This document shows, in pieces, positions 45,022 to 54,415 of a DNA stretch of 64,000 nt. The notes beneath the pieces were generated by a model. It searched no databases. It worked only from the letters and a program-made list of their open reading frames with translations, and was not told the origin of the DNA. Position 1 is the stretch's first letter, and each line of letters starts with the position of its first letter. Source of the stretch: Microbacterium abyssi (GTDB lineage: Bacteria; Actinomycetota; Actinomycetes; Actinomycetales; Microbacteriaceae); contig NZ_CP063815.1 in NCBI RefSeq assembly GCF_015277895.1, positions 1 through 64,000 on the forward strand. The letters are read 5' to 3'. Made by a program: the position numbers and the translations under genes.

Positions 45022-47967
45022 ATGATCGTGCTCCTCGCTGTGTTCCTCGTCGGGGCTCTGATCCTCCCCGCATTGGTTCGCTGGCTGGGAGCCCAGGCGT
45101 TCGCGATCGCCGCGCTCATTCCCGCAGCGGCATTCGTCCACGCGCTCATGATGACGCCGCAGGTCCTGGCAGGGGATCCGTCGCCGTTCGAGAGCATCTC
45201 GTGGATTCCGCAGCTCGGCCTGAATCTCTCCATGCACATGGACGTGCTCGGCTGGGTGCTCACCCTCATCGTCACCGGCGTCGGCGCGCTGGTGCTGCTG
45301 TACTGCCGCTGGTACTTCTTCGACGACACCACGGAGCTCGGCCAGTTCGCCGGCGTCCTGCTCGGCTTCGCCGGCGCGATGTACGGACTGGTGCTCACCG
45401 ACGACATCATCATGCTCGTGATGTTCTGGGAAGTCACCAGCATCCTGTCGTACCTGCTCATCGGACACTACCGACGCCGCGCGGCCAGCCGACGCGCGGC
45501 CCTGCAGGCGCTGCTGGTGACCACGCTCGGCGGCCTCGTGATGTTCGTCGGCGTCGTGCTGCTCGCCGTGGATGCCGGCACCACGAGCATCATCGAGATT
45601 CTCGAGATCGCGCCGACCGGTCCGCTGGTCAATGCCGCGATCGTCATGCTTCTCGTCGGCGCGATCAGCAAGTCCGCGATCTTCCCGTTCCACTTCTGGC
45701 TGCCCGGTGCCATGGCCGCGCCCACCCCGGTGAGCGCCTACCTGCACGCCGCCGCCATGGTGAAGGCCGGCATCTACCTGATCGCGCGATTCGCCCCCGT
45801 CTTCGCGCTGTCCGACCCGTGGCGTCCGATCGTCATCTCGCTCGGGGTGTTCACGATGCTGCTCGGTGGCATCCAGGCGCTGCGCGAGACCGACCTCAAG
45901 CGCGTTCTCGCCTTCGGCACGGTGAGCCAGCTCGGCTTCTTCACCGTCATGGTCGGCTACGGCACGCAGGCGACGGCGCTGGCCGGACTCGCGCTGGTGA
46001 TCGCGCATGCGCTGTTCAAATCCGCGCTGTTCCTCATCGTCGGCATCGTCGACCGCCAGCTCTCCACCCGAGACATCACCGAGCTCTCCGGCGTCGGACG
46101 GCAGGCTCCGGTCATGGCGACGGTGGCATTCATCTCGGTGGCCTCAATGGCCGGCATCCCGCCCACCATCGGTTTCGTCGCCAAGGAGTCCGCCCTCACG
46201 AGCCTTCTGGACGACGCGATCGGTGGATCGGTGTGGGGTCTGGTCGCCCTGATCGGCATCGCGCTGGGATCCATGCTCACCGCGGCATATGGCGTGCGAT
46301 TCCTCTGGGGAGCGTTCTGGACGAAGCGCGACGATCGCGGCGTACGGATGCCGGACACGATATGGCCGGACCCGCCGGTGGGCTTCCTGTCCCCGCCGAT
46401 GGTGCTGGCCGGCGTGACGCTCGCCGCGGGCATCGGCGCCCCTGCACTGGACACCTCACTGCAGGGCTATGCCCTCACCGCGATCCCAGGGCTCGACGCC
46501 GAGGGGATCGCGACGGAGGGGCCGGGGCACCTCGCGCTCTGGCACGGGTTCGAGCCTGCGCTCGGCATCTCCGCCCTCTCGCTGCTGCTCGGCTTCGGAC
46601 TGTTCCTGCTGTCTCGCCGCACCGGCTGGGATTCCAGGCCGCGACTGCTGCGGTTCACCGCCGCTGACGTGTACGCCCTCGTCATGCGCGGCGTCGACCG
46701 GCTGTCGGTCATCACCACCACGCTCACCCAGCGCGGTTCGCTGCCCGTCTACGTCGGCACGATCTTCATCGTGGTCGTGGCCGCCGAAGTCACCGCACTC
46801 CTCGCCGGTGACGTCGACCAGCTGAACCTCTCGGCCTGGCACACACCGACCCAGATCGCCGTAGCGCCGATCATGGCCATCGCCGCCGTCTTCGCCGTCC
46901 AGGCGCGCAAGCGCTACACCGGCGTCGTGCTCGTCTCCGTCACCGGCCTCGGAATGGTCGCCCTGTTCGCGACCAGCGGCGCGCCCGACCTCGCCCTCAC
47001 GCAGATCCTCGTCGAGACAGTCACGATGGTGACCTTCGCACTCGTGCTGCGGCGACTGCCGTCGCGGATGGGGGAGCACAACGCCTCCGTCTCCCGCATC
47101 CCGCGGGCGCTGCTCGCGATCGGCGTGGGCCTGACCATGGCGTTCGTGGTGATCGTGGCGACACAGTCCCGGATCACCGACCCCATCTCGATCTCCTTCC
47201 CCGAGCTCGCCTATGAGATCGGTCACGGCCAGAACGTGGTCAACGTCGCTCTGGTCGACCTGCGCGGCTGGGACACCATGGGCGAGCTGTCCGTTCTCGT
47301 GCTCGCCGCCACCGGCGTGGCATCCCTCGTCTTCGTCACGCATCGCGCCGACATGCTCGGCCAGCGTCCAGCCCTCCCCAAGCGCGTTCGCCGCAAGGCG
47401 CGGATCATGCCGCTGGTCGAGACGACAGAGGGCGTGCGCTTCCAGACCGCCGAGAACCGCAACAGTCCTCGCGCCTGGCTGATCGGCGGGCAGCAGATGA
47501 AGCCCGAGAACCGCTCGATCCTGCTCGAGGTGATCGTGCGCATCCTGTTCCACACGATCATCGTCGTGTCGATCTACCTGCTGTTCGCCGGCCACAATCA
47601 GCCGGGCGGCGGGTTCGCCGGAGGCCTCGTCGCCGGCATGGCGCTCGTCATGCGCTACATCGCCGGCGGACGCTGGGAGCTGGGAGCTGCCGCCCCGACG
47701 GATGCCGGTCGCCTCTTGGGCGCAGGCCTCATCCTCGCCGTCGGCACCGCGGTGGTGCCGCTGTTCTTCGGCGCAGCGCCGCTGACGAGCACCTTCTGGG
47801 AGTGGGAGATCCCCGGGATCGGGCACATGGAGTTCGTCACGTCCACGATCTTCGACATCGGCGTGTACCTCGTCGTGATCGGCCTCGTGCTCGACGTGCT
47901 GCGCAGTCTCGGCGCCGAGGTCGACCGGCAGGCCCAGCAGTTGCGATCGCGGGCGGTGACCAGCTGA
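45022..47967 (+). CDS. mrpA: Na+/H+ antiporter subunit A fused to subunit B (MrpA/MnhA-MrpB, 981 aa)
   Basis: The Mrp complex exchanges Na+ (or K+) for protons and gives salt and alkali tolerance; MrpA resembles complex I NuoL. The N-terminal antiporter domain (LVMFWEVTSILSYLLIGHYRRRAASRRAALQALLVTTLGGLVMFVG, SAIFPFHFWLPGAMAAPTPVSAYLHAAAMVKAGIYLIARF, DLKRVLAFGTVSQLGFFTVM) is followed by the MrpA-specific region. From about residue 830 comes a whole MrpB domain (ENRSILLEVIVRILFHTIIVVSIYLLFAGHNQPGGGFAGGLVAGMALVMRY). A good GAGGAG lies before the ATG. It overlaps mrpC by one base (TGATG). Confidence 0.94.
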   Translation: MIVLLAVFLVGALILPALVRWLGAQAFAIAALIPAAAFVHALMMTPQVLAGDPSPFESISWIPQLGLNLSMHMDVLGWVLTLIVTGVGALVLLYCRWYFFDDTTELGQFAGVLLGFAGAMYGLVLTDDIIMLVMFWEVTSILSYLLIGHYRRRAASRRAALQALLVTTLGGLVMFVGVVLLAVDAGTTSIIEILEIAPTGPLVNAAIVMLLVGAISKSAIFPFHFWLPGAMAAPTPVSAYLHAAAMVKAGIYLIARFAPVFALSDPWRPIVISLGVFTMLLGGIQALRETDLKRVLAFGTVSQLGFFTVMVGYGTQATALAGLALVIAHALFKSALFLIVGIVDRQLSTRDITELSGVGRQAPVMATVAFISVASMAGIPPTIGFVAKESALTSLLDDAIGGSVWGLVALIGIALGSMLTAAYGVRFLWGAFWTKRDDRGVRMPDTIWPDPPVGFLSPPMVLAGVTLAAGIGAPALDTSLQGYALTAIPGLDAEGIATEGPGHLALWHGFEPALGISALSLLLGFGLFLLSRRTGWDSRPRLLRFTAADVYALVMRGVDRLSVITTTLTQRGSLPVYVGTIFIVVVAAEVTALLAGDVDQLNLSAWHTPTQIAVAPIMAIAAVFAVQARKRYTGVVLVSVTGLGMVALFATSGAPDLALTQILVETVTMVTFALVLRRLPSRMGEHNASVSRIPRALLAIGVGLTMAFVVIVATQSRITDPISISFPELAYEIGHGQNVVNVALVDLRGWDTMGELSVLVLAATGVASLVFVTHRADMLGQRPALPKRVRRKARIMPLVETTEGVRFQTAENRNSPRAWLIGGQQMKPENRSILLEVIVRILFHTIIVVSIYLLFAGHNQPGGGFAGGLVAGMALVMRYIAGGRWELGAAAPTDAGRLLGAGLILAVGTAVVPLFFGAAPLTSTFWEWEIPGIGHMEFVTSTIFDIGVYLVVIGLVLDVLRSLGAEVDRQAQQLRSRAVTS

Positions 47968-48530
47968 TGGACGTCTCCCTCACCCTGATCATCGTGATGG
48001 CGGTGCTGTTCGCCGCCGGCGTGTACGCGATGCTCGAGCGCAGTCTCACGCGCGTGCTCATCGGGTTCATGCTGCTCGGCAACGCCACGAACCTGCTGCT
48101 GCTGATCGTCATGGGCGTGCCGGGGAACGCGCCGTTCTTCGGGTACAGCGACGTCAGCGACCCGCTCCCGCAGGCGCTGACGCTCACCGCCATCGTCATC
48201 ACGTTCGCCGTCACGGCGTTCCTGCTCGCACTCATCTACCGCTCGTGGCAGCTCGGCCAGGCTGACACCGTCGAGGATGACGAGGCCGACATCGCCCTGC
48301 GCGAGCGCACGGATGCCGACGAAGACGTCATGGATGACGAGGACGACACGGGCGGCGACGACGCCACGACCGACTTCGTCGACGTGCGCACGGCTCCCAT
48401 CACGGTTCTCCACATGCGCGACCACCCGTCGATCCACGATGACGCGCCAGTGGACAGGGCGTGGTCGCGCACGGCATCCGCTCCGACAGAACCGCCGCCC
48501 GCCGATGATGAAGAGGAGGACCGCACGTGA
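47967..48530 (+). CDS. mrpC: Na+/H+ antiporter subunit C with long acidic tail (MrpC, 187 aa)
   Basis: MrpC resembles NuoK. Three transmembrane segments lie in residues 1-95: LTLIIVMAVLFAAGVYAMLERSLTRVLIGFMLLGNATNLLLLIVMG and ALTLTAIVITFAVTAFLLALIYR. The normal subunit is about 110-120 residues; here a very acidic, low-complexity tail of about 85 residues follows (for example TVEDDEADIALRERTDADEDVMDDEDD, and DDEEEDRT at the end). The ATG shares one base with the mrpA stop, and the 3' end overlaps mrpD by four. Confidence 0.92.
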   Translation: MDVSLTLIIVMAVLFAAGVYAMLERSLTRVLIGFMLLGNATNLLLLIVMGVPGNAPFFGYSDVSDPLPQALTLTAIVITFAVTAFLLALIYRSWQLGQADTVEDDEADIALRERTDADEDVMDDEDDTGGDDATTDFVDVRTAPITVLHMRDHPSIHDDAPVDRAWSRTASAPTEPPPADDEEEDRT

Positions 48531-50080
48531 GCGCGCTCGTTCCCCTTCTCGTCGCGCTGCCGTTGCTGGGCGCCGCCATCACCCTCGTCTTCGGGCGGAG
48601 CCCGCGGCTGCAGGTGTTCGTCACGGTCGCCAGCCTCGCCGCGGTCGCGGTCATCGCCGCCGTGATGCTGATCGCAGTGGACCAGGGAGCGCCGCTGGCA
48701 GTCTCCGTCGGTGGATGGCCGGTGCCGTTCGGCATCGTGCTGTACGTCGATCGTCTCGCCGCGCTGCTCGTGCTGATCTCGAGCATCGTGCTCCTCGCGG
48801 TCCTGCTCTTCTCGATCGGCCAGGGTGCCGCCGATGGTGCCGACGAGACCCCGATCTCGATCTTCAACCCCTCGTACCTCATCCTCGCGGCCGGCATCTT
48901 CAACGCGTTCATCGCGGGAGACCTGTTCAACCTGTACGTCGGGTTCGAGATCCTGCTGGTGGCCTCGTACGTGCTGATCACGCTCGGCAGCACCGAGTCC
49001 CGCATCCGGACCGGCGCGGTGTACATCGTCGTCTCGCTCGTCTCGTCGATCCTCTTCCTCGCATCGATCGCGATGGTCTACGGCGCGCTCGGCACCGTGA
49101 ACATGGCGCAGATCGCCGAGCGGATGAGTGAGCTTCCGCAGGACACCCAGCTCGAGCTGCACCTCATGCTGGTGATCGCGTTCGGGATCAAGGCGGCCAT
49201 CTTCCCGGTGTCCTTCTGGCTGCCGGACTCGTACCCGACCGCCCCCGCGCCCGTCACCGCCGTGTTCGCGGGCCTGCTGACGAAGGTCGGCGTTTACGCG
49301 CTGATCCGCACCGAGACGCAGCTGTTCGCCAGCAACGACATCAACCTGCTGCTGATGATCATCGCGCTCGCGACCATGGTGGTCGGGGTGCTCGGTGCCG
49401 TGGCACAGGCGGAACTCAAACGAATCCTGTCGTTCACGCTGGTCAGTCACGTCGGCTACATGATCTTCGGCCTGGCGATCGCGACGCCGGAGGCCATCGG
49501 CGCGACCGTGTACTACATCGTCCACCACATCATCGTGCAGACGACCCTGTTCCTCGCCGTCGGGCTCATCGAGCGTCGCGCGGGAAGCACGTCGATCCTG
49601 CGCGTGAAGGGACTGCTGAAGGCGGCGCCTCTCCTGGCGGTGCTGTACTTCGTTCCTGCGATCAACCTCGGCGGCCTGCCGCCGTTCTCCGGGTTCATCG
49701 GCAAGTTCGCGCTCTTCGAGGCCGCGGCATCCGTCGGCACTCCGATCATGATCGTGCTGATCTTCGGCGGCATCCTCACCTCGCTTCTCACGCTGTACGC
49801 GCTGATGCGCGCGTGGAACCTCGCGTTCTGGCGCGAGGAGGAGGACTCCACCGAGACCGATGGCCGCGTCTCCTACCTCGGCAATGCACCCGCCGCCGAC
49901 GAGCAGCAGGAGCGTCGCCGCATCCCGAAGATCATGACCGTCGCGACCGGCGGCATGGTCGGCGTCACCATCATGCTGACCGTGTTCGCGGGGCCGCTGT
50001 ACGCGCTGTGCGCGAACATCGGAGAATCGCTGCTGCAGCCGGTCAACCTCGTCCAGCTCGAGGAGGAGGTGAACCCGTGA
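48527..50080 (+). CDS. mrpD: Na+/H+ antiporter subunit D (MrpD, 517 aa)
   Basis: MrpD resembles NuoN/NuoM. About fourteen helices are visible, including FIAGDLFNLYVGFEILLVASYVLITLGS, HLMLVIAFGIKAAIFPVSFWLPDSYPTAPAPVTAVFAGLLTKVGVYALIR, LKRILSFTLVSHVGYMIFGLAIATPEAIGATVYYIVHHIIVQTTLFLAVGLIERR and INLGGLPPFSGFIGKFALFEAA, all complex-I-like. The conserved Lys/Glu of the proton path are present in these segments. Its start overlaps mrpC by four bases and its end overlaps mrpE by four (GTGA). Confidence 0.95.
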   Translation: MSALVPLLVALPLLGAAITLVFGRSPRLQVFVTVASLAAVAVIAAVMLIAVDQGAPLAVSVGGWPVPFGIVLYVDRLAALLVLISSIVLLAVLLFSIGQGAADGADETPISIFNPSYLILAAGIFNAFIAGDLFNLYVGFEILLVASYVLITLGSTESRIRTGAVYIVVSLVSSILFLASIAMVYGALGTVNMAQIAERMSELPQDTQLELHLMLVIAFGIKAAIFPVSFWLPDSYPTAPAPVTAVFAGLLTKVGVYALIRTETQLFASNDINLLLMIIALATMVVGVLGAVAQAELKRILSFTLVSHVGYMIFGLAIATPEAIGATVYYIVHHIIVQTTLFLAVGLIERRAGSTSILRVKGLLKAAPLLAVLYFVPAINLGGLPPFSGFIGKFALFEAAASVGTPIMIVLIFGGILTSLLTLYALMRAWNLAFWREEEDSTETDGRVSYLGNAPAADEQQERRRIPKIMTVATGGMVGVTIMLTVFAGPLYALCANIGESLLQPVNLVQLEEEVNP

Positions 50081-50649
50081 CGCCCGATTCCCGCCGCGGT
50101 CTCATGCGCGACATCGCGCTTCAGCTGCCGTTCCTCGCCTGGCTGATCGTGCTGTGGATGCTGGTGTGGAACCAGTTCACGGTGCTTTCGCTCGTCACCG
50201 GACTGGTCGTCGCGATCTTCGTCACGCGCGTGTTCCGGCTGCCGACGGTCGAGCTGTCCGGCCGAATCAACCTCTGGTACGGAGCGCTGTTCGTGCTGCA
50301 GTTCCTGTGGGCGGTCCTGCGCGGTGCGGTGGCGGTCACCGTTCAGGTCTTCGACTTCCGCCATCAGCCGGGAGCGGCGATCATCGGCGTGCCTCTGCGG
50401 TACGCCGACGACCTCATCATGACGCACGTCTCGGTCACATCGTCGCTGATACCGGGCTCGCTGGTCGTCGAGACCGACCGGGATCGCAGCATTCTGTATC
50501 TGCACGTCATCGGGGTCCGCAATCTCGACGACGTCGAACATCAGCGGCAGGTCGTGCTGCAGTGGGAGCAGCGGATCGTCCGTGCGCTCGGCAGTCCGGC
50601 GCAGTATCGTGCGCTGAAGGCGGACGAACGGGCAGGAGGCGAGCGATGA
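50077..50649 (+). CDS. mrpE: Na+/H+ antiporter subunit E (MrpE, 190 aa)
   Basis: MrpE has no complex I counterpart. N-terminal membrane segments (LPFLAWLIVLWMLVWNQFTVLSLVTGLVVAIFVTRVF; LWYGALFVLQFLWAVLRGAVAVTVQVF) and a cytoplasmic C-terminal domain (AAIIGVPLRYADDLIMTHVSVTSSLIPGSLVVETDRDRSILYLHVIGVRNLDDVEHQRQVVLQWEQRIVRALG) fit the family. The start is GTG 50077 with AGGAGGAGGT upstream, overlapping the mrpD stop. Its end overlaps mrpF by four bases. Confidence 0.93.
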   Translation: MTPDSRRGLMRDIALQLPFLAWLIVLWMLVWNQFTVLSLVTGLVVAIFVTRVFRLPTVELSGRINLWYGALFVLQFLWAVLRGAVAVTVQVFDFRHQPGAAIIGVPLRYADDLIMTHVSVTSSLIPGSLVVETDRDRSILYLHVIGVRNLDDVEHQRQVVLQWEQRIVRALGSPAQYRALKADERAGGER

Positions 50650-50930
50650 ACTGGTTCGCGGTGAACCCGCTGATGCTGGCGATCGTCATCGTTTTCGGCG
50701 TCGCGGCGGTGCTGACGGTGGTCCGAATCATCCGCGGTCCGTCGATCCTCGACCGCGCCGTGGCATCCGACGTGCTGCTGACGGAGATCATGTGCGTGCT
50801 CGGCGCCGAGATGGCGGTCAACGGGCATACCCGCAGCATCCCGGTTCTTCTCATCATCGCCGCGGTGGGCGTGTTCGGCTCGATCTCCGTCGCCCGCTAC
50901 GTCGCACGGAGGGACAACACGACCTCATGA
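50646..50930 (+). CDS. mrpF: Na+/H+ antiporter subunit F (MrpF, 94 aa)
   Basis: A small three-helix subunit, MNWFAVNPLMLAIVIVFGVAAVLTVVRIIRGPSILDRAVASDVLLTEIMCVLGAEMAVNGHTRSIPVLLIIAAVGVFGSISVARYVARRD. The motif RGPSILDRAVASD is characteristic of MrpF. It overlaps mrpE and mrpG by four bases each. Confidence 0.95.
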   Translation: MNWFAVNPLMLAIVIVFGVAAVLTVVRIIRGPSILDRAVASDVLLTEIMCVLGAEMAVNGHTRSIPVLLIIAAVGVFGSISVARYVARRDNTTS

Positions 50931-51316
50931 ACGTGCTCGGATTCGAGATCCCGGATGCCGTCATCAACACGACGGTGCTCGTGTTGATCCTGCTCGGTGC
51001 GGTGCTGTGCCTATCGGCCGCGGTGGGGCTGCTGCACTTCCGCGCCGTGCCGTCGCGTCTGCATGCAGCGACTAAGCCGCAGGTGCTCGGGATCGTGCTG
51101 ATCTGCCTGGCCGTCGCGCTGTCGCAGCGGTCGGTAGGAGGAATCCTGCTGGGACTCGCGCTGGTGGCGCCGATCGTGCTGATGCAGTTCGCGACCGCGC
51201 CGCTGTCGGCCCACATCGTCGGCCGTCAGGCCTACCGGAACGGCACGCCGGAGGAGCGCACCCTTGTCGTGGACGAGCTCGCCGAGTCGAAGCAGACCCC
51301 GCCCGGGGCCGGGTAG
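50927..51316 (+). CDS. mrpG: Na+/H+ antiporter subunit G (MrpG, 129 aa)
   Basis: MrpG has three membrane helices and the motifs GLLHFRAVPSRLHAATKPQVLGIVLI (the conserved RlHA.tk pattern), SVGGILLGLALVAPIVLMQFATAPLSAHIVGRQAYRNG. It ends the mrp operon, with a four-base overlap with mrpF. The next gene, convergent, ends 13 bases later and no terminator was seen. Confidence 0.94.
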   Translation: MNVLGFEIPDAVINTTVLVLILLGAVLCLSAAVGLLHFRAVPSRLHAATKPQVLGIVLICLAVALSQRSVGGILLGLALVAPIVLMQFATAPLSAHIVGRQAYRNGTPEERTLVVDELAESKQTPPGAG

Positions 51317-51329
51317 TCGCGCGGCCGCG

Positions 51330-52094
51330 TCAGAGCTCGTCGATGAAGCGGTCGATCAGCGCGACGACCGGTCCCGCGTCGAAGATCATCGTCTCGTGGC
51401 GGAAGCCGGGGATCTGCGCATACCTGGAGCGCTGCATGGTGGCGGCGAGTCGGCGAGTCCACCGCTCGGGGGCGACCTCGTCGTCCGAACCGCGGACCAC
51501 GAGTGCGGGGATGGGGATACGAGGACCGAGATCCTCAGGGCGATGATCCAGCATCGCGCGGATCTTGCCGAAGACGCGAGGGCCGGCGCGGAGGTACTCG
51601 CGCAGCCCGCGCCAGATCACCACTGGCCTTTCGTGCAGGACGTCCCACAGCATCCGCCATGCCTGCTGCCGCAGAGTGCGCCCGGCCGGGTCGACCGTGG
51701 GGCCGGCGAGGACGAGCCCGCCGACGCGTTCCGGAGCTCGGACCGCCATCTCCATGGCAACCTGGCAGCCCATGGAGTGTCCGATCATCACGGCCCCTCG
51801 GATGCCGTGCGCACTGAGGAACGCGGCAACCAGATCGGCGTGCGCGGCCATGCCCAGCAACGCCTTCGGCTCGGGCGCCTCGCCGAAGCCGGCCAGGTCG
51901 ATGCCGATGACGCGTCCGTTCAGGCGCGAGGCCAGGTCGACGAACACGCTGCGTCCCATGCCGATCCCGTGCAGCAGGACGAAGACGCGCTCACCCTCGC
52001 CGAACGATTCCGCCACGAGCGACGCACTCCCGTGGCGGAAACTCACCACTGACGCCGGTGCCCCTTCGGGAGCGAGCAGACGAGAGGGCGGCAC
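51330..52094 (-). CDS. Alpha/beta-hydrolase (254 aa)
   Basis: Alpha/beta-hydrolase with the oxyanion motif FVLLHGIGMGRSVF, nucleophile elbow MIGHSMGCQVAMEMA (Ser about residue 121), acid in ALVVRGSDDEVAPERW and His in PGFRHETMIFDAG. The cap lies between. It is probably an esterase or lipase; the substrate is unknown. The start is GTG 52094, six bases after TACTCT (52101-52106), suggesting a leaderless mRNA. It is divergent from an MFS gene. Confidence 0.85.
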   Translation of the reverse strand: MPPSRLLAPEGAPASVVSFRHGSASLVAESFGEGERVFVLLHGIGMGRSVFVDLASRLNGRVIGIDLAGFGEAPEPKALLGMAAHADLVAAFLSAHGIRGAVMIGHSMGCQVAMEMAVRAPERVGGLVLAGPTVDPAGRTLRQQAWRMLWDVLHERPVVIWRGLREYLRAGPRVFGKIRAMLDHRPEDLGPRIPIPALVVRGSDDEVAPERWTRRLAATMQRSRYAQIPGFRHETMIFDAGPVVALIDRFIDEL

Positions 52095-52186
52095 AGTCCG
52101 AGAGTAGCCGAGCAGTCGCCCGCCGCCGTCGGCGCAGCAGGCGGCCGGCCGACGGGATGGCCGCCGGAGGTATGCGAGGATGGCAT

Positions 52187-53554
52187 GTGCTTTCCGAAGA
52201 CTCCGCCACCGATGAGAGTCAGATCGAGAAGGCGCGATCAGCAGACGCCCTCACGCGGCTGCGTGTATGGGTCCGAACGAGCATGGCGGACCCGGTCCTG
52301 CGGGCACTCGTCACCGCGACCGCCGTGTCGCGCATCGGCCGTGGTGTGTTCTTCGCGATCACTGTTCTCTTCTTCACGCAGATCATCGGACTAAGCGGCG
52401 CCGAGGCCGCCGTCGTCCTCGCCGCCGCGAGCGGCTTCGGGGTGGCTGCGTCGTTCCTCGGCGGCTGGCTGGCCGATCGCTGGAGTGCGCGACGGCTGAC
52501 ACTGGCGTTCGAAGCGCTCGGCGGCCTGTTCCTGATCGGCTACGCCTTCGTCGGCGACTTCTTCAGCGCGCTGACCATCGCCTGCGCGGCGAACTTCTTC
52601 GACACCATCGGCCACTCGGCGCGCTCTGCGATCATCGCCCGCGGCTTCTCCGCCGACAAACGTGTTCACGCGAGAGCTGTGTTGCGCACCGTCACGAACC
52701 TCTCCATCGCGCTCGGCGCCGGCATCGCTGCGGTGGCGCTGGCGAGCGGCACGGCGTGGGCGTATCGGACCGTCATCGTCGTCGCCGGCGCTCTGGGCGT
52801 GGTCGGAGCACTCGCGCTGCTGCGACTGCCTGCACGCGTCGACGCGCCCGCCCGCGCGACCATCGAACCGGTGCGCACCGAGACGGGTTCGATCGATACA
52901 TCGGCGAACAAGGCGGCCGCGCGGGCGTCGCGTCGCGACTGGAACCGGCGTTCGCCCTGGCGCAACCCGCGATATCTGCTGTTGTCGCTGCTCTCGGCGA
53001 TCTTCGGCATGCAGTTCGGCGTTGCGGAGGTCGGGATGCCGCTGTGGATCACCACCGCCACGAACGCCCCGGAGGTGATGGTCGCGATCCTGCTGATCGT
53101 GAACACCACGCTGGTGGTGATCTTCCAGGTGCCGATGTCGCGCGGCACCCATGATGTCCGCACCGCGGGCCGCGTCACGATGATCGCCGGCTGGCTGATG
53201 GCCGCTGCGTGCATCGTCTATGCGCTCTCCGCAGGCCTCTCCGCGCGGTTCGCGATCGTGGTGCTCGTCATCGCCGCCGTCGGCCACACGTTCGCCGAGG
53301 TCCTCTCGCAGGCCGGCGCGTGGGGACTCAGCTTCGAGCTGGCGGATCCGGAACGCGCCGGAGCCTACCAGGGCGTCTTCGGCATGGGCTTCTCCATCTC
53401 GGCGCTCGCCGCACCGATTCTGGTCAACGCGACGGCAATCGAGCTGGGGCTTGCAGGCTGGGTGCTCCTCGCCGTGATCTTCCTCGGATCAGCGCTGGGC
53501 ATCGCCGCGATCGCGCGTCGCGCGACGACGGCCGTGGAGCCGCGGAGCGACTGA
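52187..53554 (+). CDS. MFS transporter (455 aa)
   Basis: Twelve-helix MFS protein with the loop 2-3 motif GGWLADRWSARRLTLAFEALGGLFLIGY and the N-terminal VTATAVSRIGRGVFFAITVLFFTQIIGLSGAEAAVVLAAASGFGVAASFLG. A long cytoplasmic loop of mixed charge lies between helices 6 and 7 (about residues 215-265). I start at GTG 52187 because GAGGA lies six bases upstream; earlier ATGs at 52157 and 52172 are possible. The substrate is unknown. It converges with the importer operon. Confidence 0.87.
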   Translation: MLSEDSATDESQIEKARSADALTRLRVWVRTSMADPVLRALVTATAVSRIGRGVFFAITVLFFTQIIGLSGAEAAVVLAAASGFGVAASFLGGWLADRWSARRLTLAFEALGGLFLIGYAFVGDFFSALTIACAANFFDTIGHSARSAIIARGFSADKRVHARAVLRTVTNLSIALGAGIAAVALASGTAWAYRTVIVVAGALGVVGALALLRLPARVDAPARATIEPVRTETGSIDTSANKAAARASRRDWNRRSPWRNPRYLLLSLLSAIFGMQFGVAEVGMPLWITTATNAPEVMVAILLIVNTTLVVIFQVPMSRGTHDVRTAGRVTMIAGWLMAAACIVYALSAGLSARFAIVVLVIAAVGHTFAEVLSQAGAWGLSFELADPERAGAYQGVFGMGFSISALAAPILVNATAIELGLAGWVLLAVIFLGSALGIAAIARRATTAVEPRSD

Positions 53555-53599
53555 CCGGCTGCGCGGCTCCAAACCCGGTGAGGCAGCCGGCGTCTCGCG

Positions 53600-54415
53600 T
53601 CAGAGCACGGCCGAGAGGAAGTCCCTGGTCCGCTGCTCCTGCGGGTTGCTGAAGATCTGCTCGGGGGTGCCCTCCTCGACGATGCGCCCGCTGTCGAACA
53701 TGAGCACCCGGTTCGACACGTCCCGCGCGAACTGCATCTCGTGTGTCACGATCAGCATCGTCACGTCCGTCTCGCGGGCGATGTCGCGCAGGATGTTCAG
53801 CACCTCGCCGACCACTTCGGGGTCAAGCGCGCTGGTGACCTCGTCGAGCAGCAGGATCTCGGGCTCCATGGCCAGTGCGCGCGCGATCGCCACGCGCTGC
53901 TGCTGTCCGCCGGAGAGCTGCGTCGGGTGCGCGTTCTCCTTGTCGGGGAGCCCCACCTTCTCCAGCAGAGCCCGCCCTCGCTCGATCGCATCGGTCTTCG
54001 ACAGCCCCAGCACATGCACCGGAGCCTCGATGATGTTCTCGATCACGGTCATGTTCGGGAACAGGTTGAACTGCTGGAACACCATGCCGATGCGCTTGCG
54101 CATCTCGTTCTTGTGCTTCTCCTTCAGCTCGACCCGCTTGCCGTCCTTCTCGTAGTGAGTGAGCGGCTTGCCGTCGATGAGGATGTATCCCTCGTTCGCC
54201 TCCTCCAGCGTCATGACGAGCCGCAGGATCGTGGTCTTGCCCGAGCCACTCGGCCCGATCAGGGTCACACGGTCCCCGCGGCGCACAGTGAAGTCGAGGT
54301 CGTGCAGCACGACATGGTCGCCGAAGCGCTTCTCGACCTTGTCGAAGCGGATGGCGGGGACATCGCCGTCGTTGAGTGTGATGGCGCCGGTGTGGGTGTC
54401 AGGCGTTTCGGGCAA
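53600..54415 (-). CDS. ehuA: ABC importer ATP-binding protein, ectoine/polar amino-acid type (271 aa)
   Basis: ATPase of the importer encoded by the four genes here. Walker A GPSGSGKTT, Q-loop FQQFNLFPN, signature LSGGQQQRVAIARAL, Walker B EILLLDEVTSALDPE and the H-loop VTHEMQFARDVSNRVLMF are all present. The likely start is TTG 54415 with GGAG seven bases upstream, overlapping the permease gene by 17 bases; no ATG or GTG fits. It is the last gene of the operon. The ehu call rests on the binding protein; a general polar amino-acid importer is possible. Confidence 0.85.
   Translation of the reverse strand: MPETPDTHTGAITLNDGDVPAIRFDKVEKRFGDHVVLHDLDFTVRRGDRVTLIGPSGSGKTTILRLVMTLEEANEGYILIDGKPLTHYEKDGKRVELKEKHKNEMRKRIGMVFQQFNLFPNMTVIENIIEAPVHVLGLSKTDAIERGRALLEKVGLPDKENAHPTQLSGGQQQRVAIARALAMEPEILLLDEVTSALDPEVVGEVLNILRDIARETDVTMLIVTHEMQFARDVSNRVLMFDSGRIVEEGTPEQIFSNPQEQRTRDFLSAVL

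Noticed and set aside
45201..46667. 488-codon open frame in another frame within mrpA
   Set aside because: Arg/His-rich frame-shifted reading of mrpA; the antiporter reading has intact motifs and fits the operon.
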